Source: Bradyrhizobium sp. B097 (GTDB taxonomy: Bacteria; Pseudomonadota; Alphaproteobacteria; Rhizobiales; Xanthobacteraceae). From it: DNA of 64,000 nt. This document shows positions 52,867 through 60,892 of the stretch, piece by piece. The notes below the pieces were generated by a model. It saw only the letters and a program-made list of their open reading frames with translations, was not told the origin of the DNA and ran no database searches. Position numbers and translations under genes: made by a program. Numbering within the stretch: position 1 is the stretch's first letter; every line of letters starts with the position of its first letter. The DNA lies in the NCBI RefSeq assembly GCF_038957035.1, contig NZ_CP152412.1, forward strand, positions 5,514,501 through 5,578,500, given 5' to 3'.

Positions 52867-53577
52867 TTATGCGAGATAGGCGCTGTGCAGGATGGCGGGA
52901 TTGTCGATCAATTCTCGCGGCTCACCGGAAAAGCAGATCTTGCCGCGTTCCATCACGTAGACCGCATGGGCGATCTTCAGGGCGATGTGCGTGAACTGCT
53001 CGATCAGCAGCACGCCGACCCCTTGCGCGGCCAGGTCCTGCAACACCGGCACCAGGCGAGCAACGACAACGGGGGCGAGACCGAACGACAACTCGTCGGC
53101 GAGCAAATAGCGTGGCTTGGCAATGATCGCCTGCGCGAGCGCCACCATCTGCTGCTGTCCCCCGGACAAATTGCCCGACCTGGCCTGAAGGCGTTCACGC
53201 AATTCGGGGAACGTGCCGAGCGCAACATCGATCGCCGATCTCAATTCGGCGCGCGACAGATGGCTGCCGGCGACCTTGAGATTGTCCTCGACACTCAGCT
53301 CGTTCAGGACCTGGTGTCCTTCAGGGACGGCGGCCAGCCCGCTCGCGCGAATGGTCTCCGGCCGCAAGCCCATGATCGAGTGTCCGTCGAGATTGATGGC
53401 GCCCGAGGTCGCAGGCAGGACGCCGGCGATCGCCAGCACGAGACTGCTCTTGCCGGCGCCATTCGCGCCCAGCAGCGCAGTGATCCGTCCGGGCGCGAGG
53501 GCGAGATCAATGCCGTGCAGGATCGCTTTGCCGTTGCGGGAGAGATCGAGACCCCGCACTGTAAGGCCGGCGCTCAC
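52867..53577 (-). CDS. Branched-chain-type ABC transporter ATPase (LivF-like)
   Basis: 236 residues. Walker A LLGANGAGKSSLVLAIAG, signature LSGGQQQMVALAQA, Walker B YLLADELSFGLAP, switch His region replaced by EQFTHIA, a LivF-like trait. The GTG at 53577 overlaps the stop of the LivG-like gene (GTGA) and has GGAGG 7 bases upstream; longer upstream frames are rejected. It is the last of five transporter genes. Energises uptake of a small organic solute, not necessarily an amino acid given the catabolic setting. Confidence 0.92.
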   Translation of the reverse strand: MSAGLTVRGLDLSRNGKAILHGIDLALAPGRITALLGANGAGKSSLVLAIAGVLPATSGAINLDGHSIMGLRPETIRASGLAAVPEGHQVLNELSVEDNLKVAGSHLSRAELRSAIDVALGTFPELRERLQARSGNLSGGQQQMVALAQAIIAKPRYLLADELSFGLAPVVVARLVPVLQDLAAQGVGVLLIEQFTHIALKIAHAVYVMERGKICFSGEPRELIDNPAILHSAYLA

Positions 53578-54293
53578 GTCGCATCCTCCAACACACCGAG
53601 ATAGGCCGCACGCACCTTCGGCTCGGCCAGCACGCTTGCCGTCGCCCCATAGGCGATCGCGGAGCCGAAATCGAGCACCAGCGTTGCCGTGCAGGTCGCC
53701 GAGATCAGGTCGACGTCGTGGTCGACCAGCAATACCTGCGCCCCGCAATGGCCGTGAAGCTGCCTGATGACGTCGCGCAGATGCTCACTCTCATGCTGGG
53801 CGAGACCCGCGCCCGGTTCGTCCATCATGATCAGCCGCGGGCGGCCGACCATGGCGCGAGCGATCTCCAGCATCCGCCGCTGATAGGCGTTGAGGTCGCG
53901 GCCGAGCACGTTGCCCTTGGCAGCAAGGCCGACGAACTCCAGCGCCTGCGCAATCAGTGCAGCGCGCGGCTGCCCATCGGTCGGCACATTGTCGAGAATG
54001 GCATTGATGTTGTCGGCCGCGGTCAGATTCTCGACAACCTGCTCATTCTGAAACGTGCGGCGAATCCCGAACGCGGCCCGCTTGTGAATCGCGATGTTCC
54101 TCAGGTCCTGGCCGTCGATGCTGACATGCCCCGTGGTTGGGCGCACAAATCCGGACAGGACATTGATCAGCGTCGTCTTGCCCGCGCCGTTAGGCCCGAC
54201 CAGACCGGTGACCGGCTCGGGCAGACGTGCCGTCAGCTCGCTCAAGCCACGCACGCCGCCGAACTGCACCGTCAGATCGTCGATCTCGATCAT
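53574..54293 (-). CDS. Branched-chain-type ABC transporter ATPase (LivG-like)
   Basis: 239 residues. Walker A GLVGPNGAGKTTLINVLSG and a LivG-type region AAFGIRRTFQNEQVVENLT. The signature is altered: LNAYQRRMLEIARAM replaces the usual LSGGQ. Walker B LIMMDEPGAGLA and switch His in VDHDVDLI. ATG at 54293 overlaps the LivM-like stop (ATGA). Works with the LivF-like protein as the ATPase pair. The altered signature motif is worth noting, though LivG proteins vary here (often LSYGQ). Confidence 0.9.
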   Translation of the reverse strand: MIEIDDLTVQFGGVRGLSELTARLPEPVTGLVGPNGAGKTTLINVLSGFVRPTTGHVSIDGQDLRNIAIHKRAAFGIRRTFQNEQVVENLTAADNINAILDNVPTDGQPRAALIAQALEFVGLAAKGNVLGRDLNAYQRRMLEIARAMVGRPRLIMMDEPGAGLAQHESEHLRDVIRQLHGHCGAQVLLVDHDVDLISATCTATLVLDFGSAIAYGATASVLAEPKVRAAYLGVLEDAT

Positions 54294-55321
54294 GGACCGG
54301 CCTTTCGTTCGCCACACAGGGCCCGGCGCAGGCGCCCGACCAGGTCAGACAGTTGGCCGGCGATGCCGTGCGGCGCGGTGATCAAGGCGTGCAGCAGCCC
54401 AATGCCGAACACCATGGTTGCGATATTGCCGTCGACGCGGAAATCGTTAAGCAGCGCCGGAAAGGCGCGCAACATCAGCCCGGCGATAATCGGGCCGAAC
54501 CAGGAATACGCGCCGCCCACGATCGTCAGTGCAAACAGCATGATCGACTGGCTCGCCGGAAACGCGCTGCCGTCGAGCTGCCCGACGCCCCCGGCAAGCA
54601 CCGCTCCCGCGACGCCGGCGAGGAAACCGGCGAGCGCAAAGGCCCACACCTTGTAGGCGACGATGTCGACGCCGCCGGCGAGCGCGCAGACCTCGCTGCG
54701 GCGGATCATGGCCCAGGCGCGGCCCGGCCGCCCGCGAACATGCACCAGCACCAGCAGATAGCAGAGCATGGTGACGACGATCGCGTAACGCAGATAGGCC
54801 TCATCGCTCTGCGCAATGAGCGGGCGCGCCATCATCAGCCGCGCGCCGGTGCTCTTGCCGAGGATGCCGGGTCCGCCGTCCGGAAAGCCGAATGCGCTGA
54901 TCAGCACCTGGATCGCGCCGGCCATCATCAAGGTGATGATCGCCAGATAGAGCCCGCGCATGCGCAGCGCCGGCAGCCCGACGATCAGTCCGACCAGCGC
55001 CGCCGAGACGCCCGCGGAGAGCAACGCGATCTCGAACGGCACCCCGAGGCCGTGGGAGATGCGCAGCGCGAACCAGCCGCCGACGCCTAGCAGGCCGAAC
55101 TGCGCCAGCGACACCATGCCGACCTGCGCGAACAGCACGCTGACGCTGAGGCTTGCGATCGTCAGCGCCGCGGCGGAGATGAATGTGCGCAGCCAATAAT
55201 TGCTCAGCGCGTCCGGTATCACATACAGGGCGATCAGCGCGGCCACGCACAGGGCGATCCCGCGAAGCGGCAATCTGGCGGCGCGAATGGGCGGCACTCC
55301 CTCCAGGCTTTGATCGGTCAC
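54290..55321 (-). CDS. Branched-chain-type ABC permease (LivM-like)
   Basis: 343 residues, about ten hydrophobic segments. Family pattern in the middle (GLILGLPALR-like: LIVGLPALRMRGLYLAIITL) and FALAGFLAGVAGAVLAGGVG, with AYSWFGPIIAG near the end. GTG start with AGGTGA upstream, 6 bases after the LivH-like stop. Forms the transmembrane pore with the LivH-like permease. Confidence 0.9.
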   Translation of the reverse strand: MTDQSLEGVPPIRAARLPLRGIALCVAALIALYVIPDALSNYWLRTFISAAALTIASLSVSVLFAQVGMVSLAQFGLLGVGGWFALRISHGLGVPFEIALLSAGVSAALVGLIVGLPALRMRGLYLAIITLMMAGAIQVLISAFGFPDGGPGILGKSTGARLMMARPLIAQSDEAYLRYAIVVTMLCYLLVLVHVRGRPGRAWAMIRRSEVCALAGGVDIVAYKVWAFALAGFLAGVAGAVLAGGVGQLDGSAFPASQSIMLFALTIVGGAYSWFGPIIAGLMLRAFPALLNDFRVDGNIATMVFGIGLLHALITAPHGIAGQLSDLVGRLRRALCGERKAGP

Positions 55322-55327
55322 GTCAGC

Positions 55328-56191
55328 TCACCTGTACACGAAGACGACCTTGCGCTGCATCCACAGCAGCGCGCCGACCGCAAACAGAAACGGCACCGCG
55401 GTACGGAACGGGCCGACGATCGGCACCGGCGTCAGCAGCGCTTCGCAGACGCCGATCGCAAGGCCCCCCGCAACGGTCGCCGGTAGCGATGCGAAGCGCC
55501 CTACCACCGCCGCAGCGATCGCCGGAATGACGGCGAATGTCAGCGCCTGGCCGCTCAGCCGCTGCAGATCGGCGAGCAGCACACCGCTGACGCCGGCCAG
55601 CGCGCCTGAGATCACCCAGGCCCAGCCATCGACGCGGAACACGCGAACACCAAGCATCGCGCTGAGGTCGCGGCTGCTGGCCAATGCCCGCATCTGAAGG
55701 CCGACGCGGCTATAGGAGAGAAATGCCATCACCGCGCAGGTGACCAGCAAGCCGAGCGCGAACGCGACCGCGCGCGTCATCGTGACGCGAACGCCCATCA
55801 GGTCGAAGCTCATCGTGTCGGTCGGCAGCCGAAGCCGGCGCGGCGCTTCGCCCCAGACATATCCCATGAAACCCAACAGAATGAGTGCGAAGCTGAGCGT
55901 CGCGACGGCGCGCATGATCGGATCCGAATAGGCAAGCCGGGGTGCGATCACGCGACCGTAGAGGAATGACACCGCGACCGCAGCGGCGATCCCGCCAATC
56001 CACGACCATTCGGCCGGACCGCCGCGCTCGACGATCGACCAGGAGATAAAGGCTGCCAGGGCGCCGACCGCGCCCTGGGCAAAGTTGACCACGCCGGATG
56101 CCCGGTAGAGCACCACGATGCCGACACCGGAGAGCACGTAGGTGGCGGCCGTCGCGAGGCCCGCAACGAGAAAGGGCGTGAAGTCGGGCAT
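55328..56191 (-). CDS. Branched-chain-type ABC permease (LivH-like)
   Basis: 287 residues, about eight hydrophobic segments. LivH marks: ASGVVNFAQGAVGALAAFIS in the second segment, VGLQMRALASSRDLSAMLGV and WVISGALAGVSGVLLA. It lies 3 bases after the binding-protein gene and 6 before the LivM-like gene, so the whole transporter is one operon. Confidence 0.9.
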   Translation of the reverse strand: MPDFTPFLVAGLATAATYVLSGVGIVVLYRASGVVNFAQGAVGALAAFISWSIVERGGPAEWSWIGGIAAAVAVSFLYGRVIAPRLAYSDPIMRAVATLSFALILLGFMGYVWGEAPRRLRLPTDTMSFDLMGVRVTMTRAVAFALGLLVTCAVMAFLSYSRVGLQMRALASSRDLSAMLGVRVFRVDGWAWVISGALAGVSGVLLADLQRLSGQALTFAVIPAIAAAVVGRFASLPATVAGGLAIGVCEALLTPVPIVGPFRTAVPFLFAVGALLWMQRKVVFVYR

Positions 56192-56194
56192 CGT

Positions 56195-57460
56195 CTATTT
56201 CGCGATCCCGATTGTCTTCTCGAAGGCGTGCACGTCGTCGAGCTCGGGATCTTCCGACTCGATGCAGACCGGCTTCGGCACCAGCTTGCCCTCCTTGACC
56301 TGCGACACCGGTCCGGCGTGGTTGGCATTGTGCCGCGGTCCCGAGCCGATGTACCAGGGCGAGCAGAACATGTCGCTCTCGAACCGGTTGACGTTGCGCA
56401 GCGCAGCCGTGACCGAGGCCCGATCGATCTTGGCCGGATCCATCTTCAGCAGGGTCTCCGCCGTGACCCGTGCGGCGAGGTAACCGGCCTGCGAGAAGGT
56501 ATCTCGGGGATCGGAGGCCTGGCCATACTTGTCCAGCACCGCGAGCCAGTTCAGCGTATCCGGCGTTCCGGCATTGGCGGCATTCAGCTCCATGTCGACC
56601 GTGACCTTGCCGTCCCAGTACTTGCCGATCGCGTGCGGGAAGTCCGGGTTGTAGAGAGACGCCGGACCTGCGAAATGCACCTTGTCGGCGAGCCCCTGCT
56701 CTTCCGCCGCAGCGAAGATCGGAACCGCCAGCCCCTTGGGCGTGCCGACGCTGATCACGTCAGGCTTGAACGCCATCGCTTCGAGCACGATCGAGGTCGC
56801 ATCGAGCGAGCCGGGATCGAACGCGATGATCTTGCCGTCACCGCCCTGCTTCTTGATCCAGGCGACCGCGCCGGTGCAGGACCACTCGCCGACATTGGGA
56901 ATGTTCGGCGCGATGCAGACCACACGCTTGATCTTGCCGGGATAGGTCCGCGCGACATCCATCACGGCCTTGGTGTTGCTGACGCGCGGGCCGGCATTGG
57001 TCGGCGCATAGTTCTTCTGGAAGAAGCAATCGCGCGGCACCCCGACGCCGGCGATCACCATGATGTCTTCCTTCTCGTAGATCCCCTGATTGGCGCCGCA
57101 ATCGACGAAGCTCATGTTGCCGACCAGCGCGACCGCCTTCTGGTCACGGATCAGCTTCGCCGCGACCTGCGACGACTGCTCCGGGTTCCAGGCATCGTCC
57201 TCGAGCAGATATTTGACCGGGCGGCCATTCACGCCACCATTGGCGTTCAAGCACTTGAAATAGGCCGCCGCGGCCAGCCCCGACGAGCTGAAATTGTCCG
57301 GCCCGGTGATGCTGACGATGCCGCCGACGACGATCGGCTCGCCGGTCGCCGCCTTGCCGGTGTTGGCACCGCACTTTGGATCAGCCGCGTAGGCAGCGCT
57401 GCCGATGCAGATCGCAAGCATTGCGATGACGGCAGCCAGGATCGTCTGTCTCGATATCAT
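56195..57460 (-). CDS. Branched-chain-type ABC periplasmic substrate-binding protein
   Basis: 421 residues. Signal peptide (ILAAVIAMLAICIGSAAYAA) and a type I periplasmic-binding fold: VVGGIVSITGPDNFSSSGLA, then NGRPVKYLLEDDAWNPEQS, KLIRDQKAVALVGNMS. The ATG at 57460 has GGAGGGG 6 bases upstream; the longer frame lacks a signal peptide at its start. First of five transporter genes. Ligand unknown. A candidate AraC site lies 137 bases upstream. Confidence 0.92.
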   Translation of the reverse strand: MISRQTILAAVIAMLAICIGSAAYAADPKCGANTGKAATGEPIVVGGIVSITGPDNFSSSGLAAAAYFKCLNANGGVNGRPVKYLLEDDAWNPEQSSQVAAKLIRDQKAVALVGNMSFVDCGANQGIYEKEDIMVIAGVGVPRDCFFQKNYAPTNAGPRVSNTKAVMDVARTYPGKIKRVVCIAPNIPNVGEWSCTGAVAWIKKQGGDGKIIAFDPGSLDATSIVLEAMAFKPDVISVGTPKGLAVPIFAAAEEQGLADKVHFAGPASLYNPDFPHAIGKYWDGKVTVDMELNAANAGTPDTLNWLAVLDKYGQASDPRDTFSQAGYLAARVTAETLLKMDPAKIDRASVTAALRNVNRFESDMFCSPWYIGSGPRHNANHAGPVSQVKEGKLVPKPVCIESEDPELDDVHAFEKTIGIAK

Positions 57461-57707
57461 GCGTTCCCCTCCATACCCCAGATGTCGCGTGGGTTTCGTT
57501 GTTCCGCCGCGCGTCCCCTTGCGCGCCGTGCAATGCAATAACGGCACGTTGTTCGGCCGAGTTGATCTTGATACTAGGCAGCCGCGATCCGGCACGTCTT
57601 GGACTCGGACGCGATCGGCCTAGGACACAAACGAGCAATGTGTGAGCCCGAAGCCCGCGTGCGCCGAGTGACCGATGCCCCAGCCCCGGCGCACGCGGCC
57701 GCCCCCG
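57461..57707. other. Promoter region of the Liv-type operon
   Basis: 247 bases between the SnoaL-like and binding-protein genes. Contains the direct-repeat site at 57597-57626. No gene. Confidence 0.5.
57597..57626 (-). promoter_or_regulatory. Candidate AraC operator before the Liv-type operon
   Basis: Plus-strand reading TCTTGGAC (57597-57604), 14 bases, CCTAGGAC (57619-57626). Same unit and 22-base period as the sites at 51732 and 59819. Confidence 0.65.
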
Positions 57708-58097
57708 CTACCTCATCGCGTCGGCGACGAGCCTTGTGTCGGTGAACTGCTCGAAGCGCACCACCCGCCCCTCGTCCACGTCCCAGACGTGCACGACACG
57801 TGCGCGCATTGCCTTGCCGGTCGGCTTGTAGTGCCCGGAATAGGTCCCGATCCCGACGATCGTCGTGCCACCGTCGATCAGTCTTTCAAGCGTGAACGTG
57901 TAGCCGGTCCACTCCTCGCCAATGCGCTTGAACACGCCGGCGATGATGGCGTCCGTACCGACATAGGTTCCCGCATAAGGGAAACCTGCCATCTCGGTCC
58001 ACCTTGTCTCCCCGGTGATCGGCGCCATCATGGCAGCGAGATCACCGCGATCCGATCCGGCGTAATGCGCCTCGATCGCGTCGTAGTTCCGGCTCAC
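57708..58097 (-). CDS. SnoaL-like (NTF2-fold) protein
   Basis: 129 residues. Small alpha+beta cone fold of the SnoaL/limonene-epoxide-hydrolase group: IEAHYAGSDRGDLAAMMAPI, GTDAIIAGVFKRIGEEW, and the closing VHVWDVDEGRVVRFEQFTDT. Such proteins are often isomerases, hydrolases or cyclases, but many are of unknown activity. GTG start with GGGAG 7 bases upstream. Third gene of the SDR, MoaF-like, SnoaL-like operon. Confidence 0.85.
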   Translation of the reverse strand: MSRNYDAIEAHYAGSDRGDLAAMMAPITGETRWTEMAGFPYAGTYVGTDAIIAGVFKRIGEEWTGYTFTLERLIDGGTTIVGIGTYSGHYKPTGKAMRARVVHVWDVDEGRVVRFEQFTDTRLVADAMR

Positions 58098-58113
58098 GTC
58101 GCTGCTCCCATGA

Positions 58114-58908
58114 TTACACCGGCTCCTTGCCGGGGTCGTAGCTGGTTCTGGACTTGATCTTGATGAAGGCGCCGGCCGGCTTGTTCTCGACCCGGCCCTC
58201 GCTCGTCACGCCGAGGAATTTTCCGGTCGAGCGCATGGCATCCCAGTTGTAGAAGAAGATCGACGCGACCGGGATGATGAACTCGCGGAATCCGAAGACG
58301 TACTGGTTATGATCGAACTTGTAGGTCGTCGTCAGGTCGACGTCGCCATGACCGCGCTGAACCCCGACCAGGTTCTGCCAGGCATAGCGCTGCGAGCTCA
58401 GATAGACATGCTCGTAAAGGTGCTGCGGGCTGTATTCGTAATGGGCCGTCATCCCGACCAGGTCCCGCGACGGCGCCGGCTCGAAGCCCGCGGGCGGAAT
58501 GGCGGGATCGCCGACGACACCGGGCGTGTAGACCTGCGCAACCCGCGGTTCGCCGGGAGCTTCGCCCACGGCGCGGACACGCTCGCGGACCGACAGCACG
58601 CGGCGGGTCCTGGTGTTGACGATGAACGCTTCATCTTCGGTCGCACGCGCGGCAAAGGTGACGTTGATGAAGACGACGTCGGGCGCGACACTGATTGCCT
58701 CGTACCAGTCCGCGCCGGTCGTGTCGCCCTCGCGCCATTCGAGCCGATCGACTGAAGCAAAAGCCAAATCAATGGCACGGCCGTCCTCCAACGTGATCTT
58801 CAGGCGCTGGCCGGCGAGCGCATCCGTGATCGGCAGCCGGTTGGTTGCGATACCCGCGGCGAAGTCATCAAAATTCTTCCAGTCAGCGGGTCTGTCGTTG
58901 CCCTGCAT
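58114..58908 (-). CDS. MoaF-family protein
   Basis: 264 residues. Two similar beta-barrel halves as in MoaF: an N-terminal part with FAAGIATNRLPITDALAGQ and VDRLEWREGD, and a C-terminal part with YEYSPQHLYEHVYLSSQRYA, then FREFIIPVASIFFYNWDAMR and STGKFLG. MoaF was named for co-regulation with molybdopterin genes, but its role is unclear and homologues often sit in catabolic operons. The ATG at 58908 has GGGAGG 7 bases upstream. A lipocalin-like binding or catalytic role for a small substrate is plausible. Confidence 0.82.
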   Translation of the reverse strand: MQGNDRPADWKNFDDFAAGIATNRLPITDALAGQRLKITLEDGRAIDLAFASVDRLEWREGDTTGADWYEAISVAPDVVFINVTFAARATEDEAFIVNTRTRRVLSVRERVRAVGEAPGEPRVAQVYTPGVVGDPAIPPAGFEPAPSRDLVGMTAHYEYSPQHLYEHVYLSSQRYAWQNLVGVQRGHGDVDLTTTYKFDHNQYVFGFREFIIPVASIFFYNWDAMRSTGKFLGVTSEGRVENKPAGAFIKIKSRTSYDPGKEPV

Positions 58909-58922
58909 TTCTTGCCTCCCGC

Positions 58923-59711
58923 TCACTCGACGAATGCCAATGTCGGCAAATCGACCACGGCCGCCCCGCCATCGACGGTCAGGATCGAACCATTCATGGC
59001 CGACGCTTCATCCGAGGCGAGGAAGCAGATGACGTTTGCGACCTCCTCCGATGTCGCCGGGCGACCGAGCGGCACATCCTTGGTGACCAGCCGGTAGGCC
59101 TCCTCGATCGAATGCAGCCCGTGCTTCTCGACGATGACCTGCATCTGCTCGTCGGCCATCGCTGTCGCAACCCAGCCGGGACACACGATATTGGTTCGCA
59201 CGCCCTTGCGGCCGTAGTCGCGCGCCAGCGATTTGCCGAAGCCGATGCAGGCGTGCTTCATCGTCACATAGCCGGCCGCGTCGGGGCCCGCGAACAGGCC
59301 GGCGATCGAGGCAACGACCACGACGGTGCCTTTTTGCGCGATCAGATCCGGAAGGCTTTCGCGGGCGCAGACGAAGGCGGTGTCGAGGTTGAGCCGGGTC
59401 GCCAGCGACCACGTCTCGTCGGTCATCGAGATTGTCGGACCGACGCCATGACCGCCGGCATTGGCGATCAGGATATCCACCCTGCCGAACTTGCCGTGGA
59501 TCTCCGTCAAGGCTGCCCGTACGGCGACGCTGTCGGCCGCGTCCGCCTGCACCACGAAACAACCGGTCTCGTCAGCCAACGCCTGCAGCGGCTCCCGCCG
59601 CCGGCCCATGACCGCAACGTTGGCGCCCTCCGACGCAAGCCGCCGTGCGACGGCCGCTCCTATTCCGGTGCCACCACCCGTGACCAAGGCAGTTCGTCCG
59701 CTGAATCTCAT
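58923..59711 (-). CDS. Short-chain dehydrogenase/reductase (classical SDR)
   Basis: 262 residues. Cofactor motif ALVTGGGTGIGAAVARRLA, structural NAGG in ILIANAGGHG, catalytic Ser in VVVASIAGL and Tyr/Lys in GYVTMKHA, then NIVCPGWVATAM. MGRRRE after beta-2 suggests NADP preference. Oxidises or reduces an alcohol/ketone in the pathway encoded here. First gene of an operon with MoaF-like and SnoaL-like genes, with a candidate AraC site 108 bases upstream. Confidence 0.92.
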   Translation of the reverse strand: MRFSGRTALVTGGGTGIGAAVARRLASEGANVAVMGRRREPLQALADETGCFVVQADAADSVAVRAALTEIHGKFGRVDILIANAGGHGVGPTISMTDETWSLATRLNLDTAFVCARESLPDLIAQKGTVVVVASIAGLFAGPDAAGYVTMKHACIGFGKSLARDYGRKGVRTNIVCPGWVATAMADEQMQVIVEKHGLHSIEEAYRLVTKDVPLGRPATSEEVANVICFLASDEASAMNGSILTVDGGAAVVDLPTLAFVE

Positions 59712-60121
59712 GTATGCGCCTCGCCCCCGATGCCGCCCGCGTTGTCGTCGAGCCGGACGACAAACTGCTACCCGACGATCGTTCGTTGCTGTCAGTTAGA
59801 CCTACCGGGCCGCGGACGTCTTGGACTCAAGCGCAGCTATGCTAGGACGTGGGCGCGTACGGCGGTTCCGCTCGCAAGTCGTCGGCCTCTGATTTATTTT
59901 AAGTATAAAGCATCACCACTGACCAAAGGACCGCCGAGGCGCCCCTTGAAGAACCGCGGAGATCGCTTTTCGGCGGGCCACGCACTGCAAATTCCGCTAC
60001 ATCAGCAAGCGGGCTCGCGCCGCCTTGAACGAACCTTGAATTTACTTTTGGCACGAACTATCTTGTAGGTGACATTGAGGTCGTCGCCGTCAGCGGGACC
60101 GGATGCCGCGGGAGATTTGAT
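59712..60121. other. Divergent promoter region of SDR operon and MarR gene
   Basis: 410 bases. Holds the direct-repeat site at 59819-59848. An AT-rich run near 59888-59910 could be part of a promoter. No gene. Confidence 0.45.
59819..59848 (-). promoter_or_regulatory. Candidate AraC operator before the SDR operon
   Basis: Plus-strand reading TCTTGGAC (59819-59826), 14 bases, GCTAGGAC (59841-59848). Same unit and period as the other two sites. Confidence 0.65.
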
Positions 60122-60628
60122 TTGGCAGTCGCGAAGGAGTCCCCACCTGTTTCGCCCAAGAGCGGGGTTGATCAGGAGGCCGAGTACCGGGCTCAGACAC
60201 GGCTTTGGCTTCGGCTGCTTGCCTGCACAACCCTGATCGAGGGCGAGTTGCGGCGCCGGTTCCGCGAGGAATTCGATTTCACGATGCCGCGCTTCGACGT
60301 TCTGGCACAGCTTGACCGCGAGCCGAGTGGACTGGTGCTGGGAGAGCTGCCGAAGCGCCTGATGGTCTCCGCTGGAAACCTCACACCCATCGTCGACCGT
60401 CTGGTCGAGGACGGCTACATCACCCGCACCCCCTCCAACCTCGATCGGCGCGTGCAGATCGTTTGCATGACCGTCGAGGGCCGCAAGGCCTTCAGGCGCA
60501 TGGCCAAGAGCCATGGCTCATGGCTGGCGGAACTGTTGGCAGGATTCCCGGCCGACCGGCTCGATGGATTGACCAGCGAGCTCGACGAGCTCAAGGGCGC
60601 CGTCAAGGACGCAATGCAGAAGCCGTGA
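60122..60628 (+). CDS. MarR-family transcriptional regulator
   Basis: 168 residues. Helical N-terminus (RLWLRLLACTTLIEGELRRR), winged HTH (LGELPKRLMVSAGNLTPIVD, LVEDGYITRTPSNLDRRVQI) and a C-terminal dimer helix (LTSELDELKGAVKDAM). TTG start with GGGAG 7 bases upstream. It is divergent from the SDR operon and convergent with the downstream binding-protein genes. Probably represses one or both neighbouring catabolic units in response to an aromatic or acyl-CoA ligand (inference from family habit). Confidence 0.9.
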   Translation: MAVAKESPPVSPKSGVDQEAEYRAQTRLWLRLLACTTLIEGELRRRFREEFDFTMPRFDVLAQLDREPSGLVLGELPKRLMVSAGNLTPIVDRLVEDGYITRTPSNLDRRVQIVCMTVEGRKAFRRMAKSHGSWLAELLAGFPADRLDGLTSELDELKGAVKDAMQKP

Positions 60629-60714
60629 GCTGACCCGAGCCACATATTCGGTGTCGTCCCTGCCTAGTGCGCAATTGCGCACGGGAGCAGGGACGACGCG
60701 TGGGAAGAGAATGC

Positions 60715-60845
60715 CGGGCGGCGCACGCCGCAACAGCCCTGTGCGATTGGATGGCCTGCTCGACCTCGCATGGGGGCACATTCTCCCCGCGGCCGCGGAT
60801 CGAGTCCTTCATGCGATCGGTGAAGCGATCATGATCGTCGGGATC
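60715..60845 (-). pseudogene. Relic of an acyl-CoA synthetase (ANL superfamily)
   Basis: Minus-strand frame DRFTDRMKDSIRGRGENVPP then CEVEQAIQSHRAVAACAA is the hinge region (DRxKDxIRRRGENI) of AMP-forming CoA ligases. Sequence on both sides does not continue the family. A remnant of a lost gene of the pathway. Confidence 0.6.
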
Positions 60846-60892
60846 GCAGACCACCGCCGGAGTGAAACCTGCGGTGCCATCCCGCCGCTCGA

